A program made the translations under genes and the position numbers. The notes under the pieces were generated by a model, which worked only from the letters and a program-made list of their open reading frames with translations, was not told where the DNA came from and ran no database searches. A DNA stretch of 64,000 nucleotides, taken from assembly GCF_002024165.1 (NCBI RefSeq), contig NZ_MWQN01000001.1:682001-746000 (forward strand), given 5' to 3'. Shown piece by piece: positions 1 to 7,340 of this stretch. Position 1 is the stretch's first letter. Every line of letters begins with the position of its first letter. Source of the DNA: Embleya scabrispora (GTDB taxonomy: Bacteria; Actinomycetota; Actinomycetes; Streptomycetales; Streptomycetaceae).

Positions 1-132
1 AAGACCCACGTCAGCCGCATCCTCGACAAACTGGACCTCCGCGACCGGGCCCAGGCCGTCGTCTTCGCCTACGAGAGCGGCCTGATCGCCCCGGGCGGCA
101 CGGGCCTGTCCCGCCCGCCGCAGCCGGGGTAG
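1..132 (+). CDS. C-terminal end of a NarL/FixJ-type DNA-binding response regulator (partial)
   Basis: The open frame enters from the left edge and stops with TAG at 130-132. The visible 43 residues begin KTHVSRILDKLDLRDRAQAV, which is the second half of a LuxR/NarL helix-turn-helix: the recognition helix 'VKTHVSRIL' followed by 'KLxLRDRAQAVVFAYESGL'. This family normally forms the output domain of two-component response regulators and binds promoter DNA. The receiver domain and the partner kinase lie outside the window, so the target is unknown. A short Pro/Gly-rich tail follows the domain. Confidence 0.85.
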   Translation, partial: KTHVSRILDKLDLRDRAQAVVFAYESGLIAPGGTGLSRPPQPG

Positions 133-184
133 CCGCCCGTCCCACTCCCGGCCCGGACGGGGACGGCGACCCGAGGCGCCGCGT

Positions 185-221
185 GTCGACCCCGGGCGCC
201 GTTCGCTCGCCCGGGGTCGAC
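185..221. terminator. Bidirectional hairpin terminator between response regulator and sigma gene
   Basis: Perfect 14-bp inverted repeat (GTCGACCCCGGGCG at 185-198 and its complement at 208-221) with a 9-nt loop, placed between two genes that converge. There is no T-tract, as is usual for high-G+C actinomycete terminators. Confidence 0.7.
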
Positions 222-241
222 CCCGCCTCCGGCTCCGGCAC

Positions 242-1132
242 CTACTCCGACCGCGGCTCCAGGTCCCGAAGCTCCGGGCGCTCCAGTCGCTGCGGGTCGG
301 CGAGGATGTTGATCTCGACGATCCTGTCGCCCACGATGGTGAAGTCCATGACCCCCATCGGCCGGCCGTTCGGCGCGGTGAACAACCCCGGGGAGCCGTT
401 GACCAGCACCGGCCGCGCGTACTGCGCCATCCGGGCGAAGGAGAGCGCCTGGGCGACCACCGCACGGGCGCCGCGCACGAGTTGCGACACCCCGAGCGCG
501 CCGTCCCCGGTGTCGGCGCGCAGCAGTACGTCGGGGTCGAGCAGATCCAGCAGGGCTTGGAAGTCGCCGCCGCGCGACGCCGCGAGGAACGCGTCCACCA
601 CCCGGCGCTGGCGCGGCAGATCGGGCTTGGGCGCCGTGCCCTGAACCCGACGGCGGGCCCGGCTGGCGAGCTGGCGCGTCGCGGCGGTGGACTTGTCCAC
701 GATCGGGGCGATGTCGTCGAACGGCATCGCGAACATGTCGTGCAGCACGAACGCGAGCCGCTCGGCCGGCGGCAACGTGTCCAGGACCACGAGCATGGCC
801 AACCCGACCGAGTCGGCCAGCACGGCCGACTCCTCGGGGTCGGCGCCGTCCACATCGGTCACGATCGGGTCCGGGACGTGCGTGTCCCACTCGTCCTCGC
901 GCCGGGACTTGCGCGAGCGCAACATGTCGAGGCACACCCGGCCGACCACCGTGGTCAGCCAACCCGCAAGGTTCTCCACGCCGGAGATGTCGGAACGATC
1001 CAGCCGCAGCCACGCCTCCTGCACGGCGTCCTCGGCCTCGCTGAGCGAACCGAGCATGCGATAGGCCACCGCCCGCAGATGCGCCCGGTTCTCCTCGAAC
1101 CGCTCGGTCACCAATCCCTGCTCCGGAATCAT
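242..1132 (-). CDS. ECF RNA polymerase sigma factor with C-terminal SnoaL-like domain (SigJ/ECF41-like)
   Basis: A 296-residue ECF sigma factor that would direct RNA polymerase to a small regulon. Region 2 (AYRMLGSLSEAEDAVQEAW, about residues 20-45) and region 4 (LPPAERLAFVLHDMFAMPF, about 125-170) are clear. A SnoaL/NTF2-like domain of about 110 residues follows, ending in 'GVMDFTIVGDRIVEINI'. In ECF41-like families this C-terminal domain modulates activity in place of a classical anti-sigma factor, and none is encoded next door. The ATG at 1132 is chosen because GGGAG sits 7 nt upstream; an in-frame ATG at 1162 has a weaker site. The exact ECF subgroup is uncertain. Confidence 0.88.
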   Translation of the reverse strand: MIPEQGLVTERFEENRAHLRAVAYRMLGSLSEAEDAVQEAWLRLDRSDISGVENLAGWLTTVVGRVCLDMLRSRKSRREDEWDTHVPDPIVTDVDGADPEESAVLADSVGLAMLVVLDTLPPAERLAFVLHDMFAMPFDDIAPIVDKSTAATRQLASRARRRVQGTAPKPDLPRQRRVVDAFLAASRGGDFQALLDLLDPDVLLRADTGDGALGVSQLVRGARAVVAQALSFARMAQYARPVLVNGSPGLFTAPNGRPMGVMDFTIVGDRIVEINILADPQRLERPELRDLEPRSE

Positions 1133-1442
1133 CCGCTTTCTCCCGTCCGGTTCCACCGCCATCACGATCACCGATTTCCAGACGATATGACACCAGCCCC
1201 CACGTCCCGAACAGCCCTCCCAACTCCCCGCGAATGCCTCGTCGGCCCCGCCTCCGAGCCGGGCGCGCCGATGCGCGGACGACGGTACGCCCGCCGCCGG
1301 AGGCCGGTCCGCGCAAACGGGACCACGAAGAACACCAGACCACGAAGAACACGGGACCACGAGAGAACGGGACCACGGGGACTACAGAGCCACGAGGGCC
1401 GTCCGGGCCGGGTGCCGCACCCGAAGGCCGAATCCGCCCGCT
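1133..1442. other. Intergenic region upstream of the sigma gene
   Basis: About 310 bp without a convincing gene. It should hold the sigma-factor promoter reading leftward. The only obvious structure is the imperfect direct repeat at 1319-1380, listed separately. Confidence 0.5.
1319..1380. repeat. Four imperfect direct repeats of GGGACCACGA(A/G)GAAC
   Basis: Successive units GGGACCACGAAGAAC, AGACCACGAAGAAC, GGGACCACGAGAGAAC and GGGACCACGGGGAC are spaced 15-18 bp apart. They lie 190-250 bp upstream of the sigma-factor start, in noncoding DNA. They could be iterated regulator-binding sites or simple slippage products. Confidence 0.6.
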
Positions 1443-1691
1443 TCAGCCGATCCACACCAGGTTGATCACGCTCACCATCACCCGGTTCTCCTGCACGATG
1501 TACGTCGCGAACCCGTGCGTGGCGAACGCCGCCTCCAGGGTGTCGCGCAGCCCGCCGCTCATCCGCGCCCCCACGGTCCACGGGTCGTGCCGCAGCCGCC
1601 GCTCCAACTCCACCCAGGCCCGCCGCGCGGCGGCCGGGAGCGTACGCCGGATCGCCTCCGCCTCGACGTGGTACTCCACGCCGTAGCTCAC
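1443..1691 (-). CDS. Small RelE/ParE-like protein
   Basis: An 82-residue protein starting with GTG at 1691 (VSYGVEYHVEAEAIRRTLP). The pattern of a short strand, an 'aaaeaiRrtLP' helix pair and 'LRHDPW' followed by a closing beta-sheet (ATYIVQENRVMVSVINLVWIG) resembles the RelE/ParE toxin fold as seen in many solitary actinomycete ORFs. No antitoxin gene is visible on either side, so a working toxin-antitoxin pair is not supported. Longer in-frame starts exist upstream but encode low-complexity arginine-rich sequence. Confidence 0.6.
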   Translation of the reverse strand: MSYGVEYHVEAEAIRRTLPAAARRAWVELERRLRHDPWTVGARMSGGLRDTLEAAFATHGFATYIVQENRVMVSVINLVWIG

Positions 1692-1880
1692 CCCCGCACC
1701 CGCAACCACCGGCCGCCGGGGTGGATCGCGCGGCCGACGGCACCCGGATCTGCGGAAACGCTCATACACCCAAGCGTCGCACCACCCACACGGTCGCCCA
1801 CCCGAGACCGGGAATCCCGTGCGGGACGCCTCCGCGCCGCCGCGAAAAATGGATGTCGCGCACCCACCCCGCACGCCTAG

Positions 1881-1896
1881 GCTTCGAACGCGAAGC
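1881..1896. promoter_or_regulatory. Small hairpin just upstream of the first Y-like RNA
   Basis: GCTTCG-AACG-CGAAGC, a perfect 6-bp inverted repeat ending 6 nt before the basal stem of the first structured RNA. It overlaps a possible -10 (TAGGCT, 1878-1883). It may belong to the RNA 5' end or be a regulatory site. Confidence 0.35.
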
Positions 1897-1902
1897 AACG
1901 CA

Positions 1903-1987
1903 CCTCCCGGTGCGCAGACGAGCGGCTACTTCCTCTCCAGAAGTGGGACCTGGTCCCACCGCCGCGCGTCATCTCGATCTCGGGAGG
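1903..1987 (+). ncRNA. Y-like RNA 1 (Ro-type stem, no tRNA-like module)
   Basis: The region folds as a closed unit. The basal stem is CCTCCCG (1903-1909) with CGGGAGG (1981-1987). An internal loop follows, GTGCGCA on the 5' side and ATCTCGATCT on the 3' side. The second stem is GACG/CGTC plus GCGGC/GCCGC (1917-1926 with 1961-1970). At the top are two hairpins, ACTTC-7 nt-GAAGT (1928-1944) and TGGGA-5 nt-TCCCA (1944-1958). The internal loop and flanking CCCG/CGGG pairs recur almost unchanged in the next RNA. Bacterial Y RNAs bind the Ro homologue Rsr by such a stem and are often encoded beside rsr, which starts 186 nt downstream. True 5' and 3' ends are not visible. Confidence 0.72.
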
Positions 1988-1989
1988 AT

Positions 1990-2141
1990 CAACGTCGGGG
2001 TGCCCGGTGCGCAGACCGGGAATTCTTCCTTCGAATGGGGTGGTCCCGGGTTCGAATCCCGGTCGCCGGTCAGCCGGTGGTAGCTCAGCGGTAGAGCACC
2101 TTGAAAGCCCGGTCGCCTCGATCTCGGGCACCTCGACGTTG
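1990..2141 (+). ncRNA. Y RNA (YrlA-like) with circularly permuted tRNA-like module
   Basis: The basal stem is 17 bp: CAACGTCGGGGTGCCCG (1990-2006) with 2125-2141, one G-U pair. The shared internal loop comes next (GTGCGCA / GCCTCGATCT), then GACCGGG/CCCGGTC (2014-2020 with 2108-2114) and a small hairpin (2022-2036). Then come tRNA parts in permuted order: T-arm CCGGG-TTCGAAT-CCCGG (2046-2062); acceptor stem TCGCCGG (2063-2069) closed by a TCAG loop onto CCGGTGG (2074-2080); TA; and D-arm GCTC-AGCGGTA-GAGC (2083-2097). The loop bases that join D and T loops in tRNA (GG of the D loop, TTC of the T loop) are kept. This is the architecture described for bacterial YrlA RNAs, which tether effectors to Rsr. 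rsr begins 32 nt downstream. Confidence 0.85.
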
Positions 2142-2172
2142 TCGCCTCCCCCACATTCCACGGGGGATCACC

Positions 2173-3810
2173 ATGTCTCGATTCAACCTGCCCCGAGTCC
2201 GCTCGGCCGCCGTCTCGCCGGTGCGCGGCACGGGCTCGAAGACCGTCACCCACGAGGGCGGCACCGGTTACACCCGCGACGCGCGCAGTGAGTTGTTCCT
2301 GCTCGCGGTGGCGAACTTCGTCGGCACCGACACGTTCTACGAGAGCGGCGGCACCCGCGACGACCGGTTCACCCAGCTCGTCCACGAACTGGCGGTGTAC
2401 GACGGCGAATGGCTGCTCGGCCTGCTCACCTGGCTGCGCCGGGACGCGAACATGCGCACCGCCGCCATCGTCGGCGCCGCCGAAATGACGCGCGCCCGGC
2501 TGGAGTTCGGGCTGCCGGGCCTGTCCCGCCGGGCGGTGGACGCGGTGTTGCGCCGCGCCGACGAGCCCGGCGAGCTGCTGGGTTATTGGACCTCGCGGTA
2601 CGGCCGGGCCATTCCCAAGCCGATCAAGCGCGGCATCGAGGACGCCGTGCGCCGGCTGTACACCTCGCACGCGCTGCTCAAGTACGACACCGCGAGCAAG
2701 GGCTACCGCTTCGCCGACGTGCTCAACCTGACCCACCCGCGTCCGGCGGCCGACAAGCCGTGGCAGGGCGCGCTGTTCGGCTACGCGCTCGACCGCCGGC
2801 ACCACCCCGACACGGCGACCCCGCCGGCGTCGGATCCGGTGCTCACCGCGCGCGCCGAGCTGATGGCCGTGCCCGCCGCCGAGCGCGCGGCGCTGCTGCG
2901 CACGCCCGACGCGGCCGAGCGGCTGCGCGCCGCCGGCATCACCTGGGAGGCGCTGGCGGGTTGGCTGCGGGGGCCGATGGACGCGGCCGCGTGGTCGGCG
3001 GTGATTCCGTCGATGGGCTACATGGCGCTGCTGCGCAACCTGCGCAACTTCGACGAGGCCGGTGTCGACGACGTCCTCGCCGCGCAGGTCGCGGCTCGGC
3101 TGGCGGACCCCGAAGAGGTCGCGCGTTCGCGGCAGTTGCCGTTCCGGTTCCTGTCCGCGCATCGCGCCGCGCCGTCGCTGCGCTGGGCGTACGCGCTGGA
3201 GCAGGCGCTCGGTCACGCGCTGGCGAACGTCCCGAAGCTGCCCGGGCAGACGCTGATCCTGGTGGACACCAGTTCCAGCATGGAGTCGGGCTTCTCCCGG
3301 GACGGCACGCTGATGCGCTGGGACGCGGCGGCCCTGTTCGGCATCGCGCTCGGTCAGCGCTGCGGGTACGCCGACGTGGTGTCCTTCTCGAGCACCCGGC
3401 GGTATTGGGAGGACAAGCCCGGCGCACACACGAAGACCTATCCGATGCGTCGCGGCGAGTCGTTGCTGCGCTCGCTGGAGCGTTGGAAGCAGGACGGCTA
3501 CTTCCTGGGCGGCGGCACCGACACCGCCCTGGCGCTGCGTCGGGAGTATCGGGCGCACGACCGGGTGCTGATCGTCACCGACGAGCAGGCCGGGCCCGAC
3601 ACCCGCGAGGTGACCGAGTCCATCCCGGAGAACATTCCGCTGTACACCTGGAATCTGGCCGGCTACCAGGCCGGGCACACCCCGTCGGGCAGCCGCAACC
3701 GGCATACCTTCGGCGGCCTGACCGACGCCGCGTTCACGATGATCCCGCTCCTGGAGGCGGGCCGGGACGCACGGTGGCCGTGGGAGGCGACGGCCGGCAC
3801 CGCGGCCTGA
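2173..3810 (+). CDS. rsr: Ro60 homologue Rsr (TROVE domain plus von Willebrand A domain)
   Basis: A 545-residue RNA-binding ring protein of the Ro60/TROVE family. The N-terminal three-fifths is the helical-repeat TROVE region, including 'LFLLAVANFVGTDTFYE', 'ELAVYDGEWLLGLLTWLRRD' and 'GRAIPKPIKRGIEDAVR'. The C-terminal vWA domain has the metal site DTSSS at residues 365-369. Such proteins bind Y RNAs and the ends of misfolded RNAs and can gate RNA to nucleases such as PNPase. The ATG at 2173 follows GGGGG by 6 nt. Two Y-like RNAs lie directly upstream on the same strand, which strongly supports the assignment. Length is typical for the bacterial family. Confidence 0.95.
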   Translation: MSRFNLPRVRSAAVSPVRGTGSKTVTHEGGTGYTRDARSELFLLAVANFVGTDTFYESGGTRDDRFTQLVHELAVYDGEWLLGLLTWLRRDANMRTAAIVGAAEMTRARLEFGLPGLSRRAVDAVLRRADEPGELLGYWTSRYGRAIPKPIKRGIEDAVRRLYTSHALLKYDTASKGYRFADVLNLTHPRPAADKPWQGALFGYALDRRHHPDTATPPASDPVLTARAELMAVPAAERAALLRTPDAAERLRAAGITWEALAGWLRGPMDAAAWSAVIPSMGYMALLRNLRNFDEAGVDDVLAAQVAARLADPEEVARSRQLPFRFLSAHRAAPSLRWAYALEQALGHALANVPKLPGQTLILVDTSSSMESGFSRDGTLMRWDAAALFGIALGQRCGYADVVSFSSTRRYWEDKPGAHTKTYPMRRGESLLRSLERWKQDGYFLGGGTDTALALRREYRAHDRVLIVTDEQAGPDTREVTESIPENIPLYTWNLAGYQAGHTPSGSRNRHTFGGLTDAAFTMIPLLEAGRDARWPWEATAGTAA

Positions 3811-3918
3811 GTGGTGCCGGGCGCCGCACGACGCGTCGCCCGGCACGACCCGATCCGGTACCGTCCGAATCGATCCCCGAAACGTCCGCGCGCCCGCCCC
3901 CGGGCGCGCGGCGTGCGT

Positions 3919-4392
3919 TCACGCGCGCAACTGCTCGCACGCCCGGCGCAGTTGCTCCAGCTCCCGACGCGGGAAGGGGCGTTTCCAGTCCGCGAACCAC
4001 CCGTCCTCGCCACGATCGGCGTCCACCCGGTCGAAGCCGCGCAGCACGCAGCGGGCCAGCGCCTCGATCGGGTGCCGCGCCTCCCACAGCACCGAGCCCG
4101 GCCGCGAGCGCCGCGACGTGTCCGGGTACTGGACGATCCGGATCTCGACCGCGTCGCCGTCCGGACTCAGGTGCCACACACAGCCGTTCGGCTCGGCCTC
4201 GAACCTCACCTTGTGGTCGCCCGATTCGCCGAGTGCGAGCCGGGTCACCGCGCCGATCAACTCCTCGGGCGCGGGGGTGACGTACGAGACGAGCATCTGC
4301 GCCTCCGCATCCGCGTCCGCGATGACGCAGTCGGCCCAACCGGCACCCGACAGGGTCCACGTGAACGACAGCGATGCCTTCATTCCGGACAT
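3919..4392 (-). CDS. Conserved hypothetical protein
   Basis: A 157-residue soluble protein (MSGMKASLSFTWTLSGAGW...) of an actinomycete family without known function. Visible features are a beta-rich N-terminal half, 'GCVWHLSPDGDAVEIRIVQY' in the middle, and a C-terminal helical part with 'GWFADWKRPFPRRELEQLRR'. Its start overlaps the end of the zinc-ribbon gene upstream by 13 nt, so the two are probably translated together. A second in-frame ATG lies at 4383. The pair converges on rsr. No function is proposed. Confidence 0.7.
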   Translation of the reverse strand: MSGMKASLSFTWTLSGAGWADCVIADADAEAQMLVSYVTPAPEELIGAVTRLALGESGDHKVRFEAEPNGCVWHLSPDGDAVEIRIVQYPDTSRRSRPGSVLWEARHPIEALARCVLRGFDRVDADRGEDGWFADWKRPFPRRELEQLRRACEQLRA

Positions 4393-4946
4393 GTTGCCGG
4401 CCACCGCGGGATCGGCGCACGAATCGCCCGTATCCGCCCCGCGCCATCGGTCTCGCCGCGGATCCGTACGTCGAGCACCGCCGCCGCGCCCACCCGCGCG
4501 TCCCGCACCGCTTCGGCCCGCGCCGCCGCGTAGTACAGCCCGGACGCCGCGTCGCCGGGCCCACCCGGCCCCACCGCGGCCGGCCCGGCGGCCAACGGGC
4601 CCGGATCGCGCGGGACCCGGTACCGAACCGTCCACACCACCGCGGCCCCCGGCCCGATCGGCGCGCCCGGCTCCGGCTCGGTGACCGCGACCCGCTCCGT
4701 GTCGAACACCCGGATCCGGAAGCGCTCGGCCCACCGGCCCCGATTGCGCACCAATAGTCGTGCCTCGACCACCTCCCCGGGCCGAGCCGCCACTCGCGCG
4801 CGCTCGAACCCGACCTGCACGGCGACCCCCGGATCGCCCACCCGCTGGCCGGCCAGGTCGGCTCCGCACAGCGGCCCTTCGCAATAACCGTGACGCTCGT
4901 CCGGAACCTCGGTCCCGCACAGTCGGCAGTGCCCCGTTGCACTCAT
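4380..4946 (-). CDS. Zinc-ribbon protein of unknown function
   Basis: A 188-residue protein. The first 27 residues hold CRLC and CEGPLC, giving four cysteines (7, 10, 22, 27) that fit a zinc ribbon. The remainder reads as a beta-sandwich-like segment ('VEARLLVRNRGRWAERFRI', 'AAVVWTVRYRVPRDPG') similar in layout to domains that carry extracellular or scaffold beta-sheets. GGGGG lies 5 nt before the ATG at 4946. It overlaps the following 157-residue gene. No signal peptide or membrane segment is visible. Function unknown. Confidence 0.7.
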   Translation of the reverse strand: MSATGHCRLCGTEVPDERHGYCEGPLCGADLAGQRVGDPGVAVQVGFERARVAARPGEVVEARLLVRNRGRWAERFRIRVFDTERVAVTEPEPGAPIGPGAAVVWTVRYRVPRDPGPLAAGPAAVGPGGPGDAASGLYYAAARAEAVRDARVGAAAVLDVRIRGETDGAGRIRAIRAPIPRWPATCPE

Positions 4947-5203
4947 CGCTGCCCCCGAAAAGTCGATCCCCCCGTCCGCAGAGACGGCCGACCGACCATC
5001 CCCGTTCCGTGTCCACCCCCGGATAAGGGAAGGCCCTCGTTCCCTCACCCGTTCCCGCACGGTTCCGGGCCCGTTCCCCGCCGGTTCCCTTCCCGCCCGC
5101 CGGGCCCTTCCCGCTCGCCCTTCCCCGCTTCCTCTCCCTTCCACCTGATCGCAACCTGCACTAACGTGCCGCCACGCCCGCCCCGCACGACAACGGAGTC
5201 CCC

Positions 5204-6121
5204 ATGGCAACCCCCCTCAGCGGCGCCAAGATCGTCGTCACCGGCGTCACCGGCCAGGTCGCCGAACCCGTCGCCAAGATCCTCGCGCGCGACAACGAGG
5301 TCTACGGCGCCGCCCGTTTCCAGGACGACGAGGCCCGAGCGCGCCTGGAGGCCGCGGGCGTCACCTGCGTACGGATCGACCTGGCCGCCGGCGACGTCGC
5401 CGCCCTGCCCGCCGACGCCGACTACGTGGTCAACTTCGCGGTGGCCAAGAACGGTGACTGGAATCTGGACCTGGACGCGAACGCCGGCGGCGTACTGTCG
5501 CTGATGGAGCATCACCGGGCGGCCCGCGCCTTCCTGCACTGCTCGTCCACCGCCGTCTACCAGCCCGCCGGCCACAAGGAGTTGGCCGAGCACGCGGCGC
5601 TCGGCGACAACCACCGGGTCTGGTCGTTCCTGGAGACGTACAGCATCTGCAAGATCGCCGCCGAAGGGGCCGCGCGCTGGGGCGCGCGCCGATTCGCGCT
5701 GCCGACCACGATCGCGCGCCTGTCCGTGCCGTACGGGGACAACGGCGGCTGGCCCGGCATCCACCTGGAGATGATGCTCGGCGGCGTGCCGATCGACGTG
5801 CACTCGAACACGCCCAGCATCTACCACCCGATCCACGTCGACGACATCGCCGGCACCCTGCCCGCGCTGTTCGCGGCGGCCAAGCCCGAGGTCACCACCG
5901 TCAACTGGGGCGGCAGCGATCCGGTGAGCATCGAGGAATGGTGCGGCTATCTCGCCGAACTCACCGGCGTGAAACCCGAGTTCAATGCCACGAGCGAGAC
6001 GATCGACTCGGTCACCCTCGACCTGACCGCGATGCACACGATCACCGGCCGCACCACCGTGCACTGGAAGGACGGGATGCGCCGAATGGTCGAGGCACTG
6101 CACCCGGAACTGCTCGCGTAG
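5204..6121 (+). CDS. NAD(P)-dependent epimerase/dehydratase (extended SDR)
   Basis: A 305-residue Rossmann-fold enzyme of the extended short-chain dehydrogenase group. The nucleotide-binding glycine motif is VTGVTGQVA (about residues 13-21). The catalytic pair is YSICK (Tyr and Lys four residues apart, about 148-152), with Ser in 'HCSSTAVYQ'. Such enzymes oxidise, epimerise or dehydrate sugar nucleotides or related carbonyl compounds; the substrate cannot be read from sequence. GGAG lies 5 nt before the ATG. It stands alone between divergent and convergent neighbours. Confidence 0.85.
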   Translation: MATPLSGAKIVVTGVTGQVAEPVAKILARDNEVYGAARFQDDEARARLEAAGVTCVRIDLAAGDVAALPADADYVVNFAVAKNGDWNLDLDANAGGVLSLMEHHRAARAFLHCSSTAVYQPAGHKELAEHAALGDNHRVWSFLETYSICKIAAEGAARWGARRFALPTTIARLSVPYGDNGGWPGIHLEMMLGGVPIDVHSNTPSIYHPIHVDDIAGTLPALFAAAKPEVTTVNWGGSDPVSIEEWCGYLAELTGVKPEFNATSETIDSVTLDLTAMHTITGRTTVHWKDGMRRMVEALHPELLA

Positions 6122-6148
6122 CGCCCGGCGGTTCCCGCCGCCGAGGGT

Positions 6149-6934
6149 TCACACGAGGATCGGATGCTCGCTGACGGGCCCGAGTACCCGAAAGCCCGAC
6201 TTCCGGTACACGGGCTCGCCTTCCGCCGACGCCTGGAGCACCACGACCGAGTGTCCCTCCGCTACCGCCGTGTCGAGCGCGGCCCGGGTCAGCGCCGCGC
6301 CGTAGCCGCGCCGGCGCTCGGCGGCCACGGTCGCGATGTTGTACACACCCGCGACGCCGGCGTGTAGGAACACCTCGGCGGTGGCCACCGGACGGTCGTC
6401 CACGTAGCCCACCAGGTAGCGCGCGGCGGAGACAAGGGCCGCGTCGGCGGTCAGTTCGGCGAAGCGCACCACGTCCGGGACGGCCGGCGTCCACAACGAC
6501 GCGAGCACCGCCGCATGGTCCAGCAACCCCGTACGCGTGCGCACCGCTTCGATCCGCAGCCCCGCCGGCCGCTCCGCCGCGCCGGGCTCGCTCGGAGACG
6601 GTTCCGCCCACATCGCCACCTCGCGCTCGCCGACCGGCAGCCCGTACGCGGGCAACCGCTCGGCCAGGTCCACCGGCCGCGACCCCTGGGTGACCCACCA
6701 CGAGAACGGCCGCCCGGTCGCGGCGACCCGGCGGACCGTACGTTCGACCACCGCCCCCACCGTCTCGGCGCTCGCGCGCGTGCCCGCGACGATGTTGTAC
6801 GTGTCGTGCCCCAGGCCACTGTCCGCGACGACCACCTCGTCGTCCTCGAACACGCGCATCCCCGGGGTCACCCGGTGCAGGTGGCACGCGTGCTCGGCGA
6901 GATTGCGGTCCATGGCTTCGATGTGCGCGCGCAT
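6149..6934 (-). CDS. GNAT-family N-acetyltransferase
   Basis: A 261-residue protein whose C-terminal third has the acetyl-CoA-binding signature of GNAT enzymes: '[20 protein letters not shown]' (R-R-G-Y-G-A pyrophosphate loop), followed by the '[19 protein letters not shown]' strand-helix typical of motif B. The N-terminal half is divergent and may set substrate choice. The acceptor substrate is unknown. It faces the epimerase gene tail to tail with only 27 bp between them. Confidence 0.85.
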   Translation of the reverse strand: MRAHIEAMDRNLAEHACHLHRVTPGMRVFEDDEVVVADSGLGHDTYNIVAGTRASAETVGAVVERTVRRVAATGRPFSWWVTQGSRPVDLAERLPAYGLPVGEREVAMWAEPSPSEPGAAERPAGLRIEAVRTRTGLLDHAAVLASLWTPAVPDVVRFAELTADAALVSAARYLVGYVDDRPVATAEVFLHAGVAGVYNIATVAAERRRGYGAALTRAALDTAVAEGHSVVVLQASAEGEPVYRKSGFRVLGPVSEHPILV

Positions 6935-7093
6935 GCGAGCATTCTCGCCGCTGTCACGCGCGAGGTGATCCGATGCCCGCTATTCATCCGCGGTCGGTTC
7001 ACATTGTCCGCTGCACAGGAGACCATGGAGTGCAACTGCCTCATGGCGGCTGCCCGATGGCAACCGCCCTACAGGCAGGTAGGGAGGAGCACC

Positions 7094-7315
7094 ATGGACG
7101 GACTCGTCGTACTCGCCGTGTCCGCGTGTCTGCTCGGCCTGACCGTGCTCCTGGTGGTGCGCTCGCTCGGCCGACGCGACATCGGCACCGCACCCCCGGA
7201 TCTGCTGCGCGAGAACGCACTCGCCGACCTCGAAGAGGCCGAGTGGACACCGAGGGACGAACAACCCCGGCGGACCGACACCGCCGGCGCTCCGGACCCG
7301 CGCACCTGCCGGTGA
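7094..7315 (+). CDS. Small single-pass membrane protein
   Basis: A 73-residue protein with one hydrophobic segment (VVLAVSACLLGLTVLLVV, residues 4-21) and a charged, acidic C-terminal tail (LADLEEAEWTPRDEQ). AGGGAGGAG ends 4 nt before the ATG at 7094, a strong ribosome site. An in-frame ATG at 7025 with its own AGGAG would add 23 residues (MECNC...), so a longer form is possible. No family is recognised. Confidence 0.6.
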   Translation: MDGLVVLAVSACLLGLTVLLVVRSLGRRDIGTAPPDLLRENALADLEEAEWTPRDEQPRRTDTAGAPDPRTCR

Positions 7316-7340
7316 TCGCGGGCCCCGGCGCCACGACCCG

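Noticed and set aside
1443-1691. Toxin-antitoxin operon
   Set aside because: Only the RelE-like member is visible. Neither adjacent sequence encodes an antitoxin-like protein.
2046-2097. Functional permuted tRNA gene
   Set aside because: The T-arm, acceptor and D-arm are complete, but where the anticodon arm should close the molecule there is a long stem leading to the Ro-type loop. A Y RNA explains everything better.
2409-4280. Long plus-strand frame overlapping rsr and continuing past it
   Set aside because: Arg/Ala/Gly-rich shadow with no start signal; it conflicts with rsr and with the two leftward genes.
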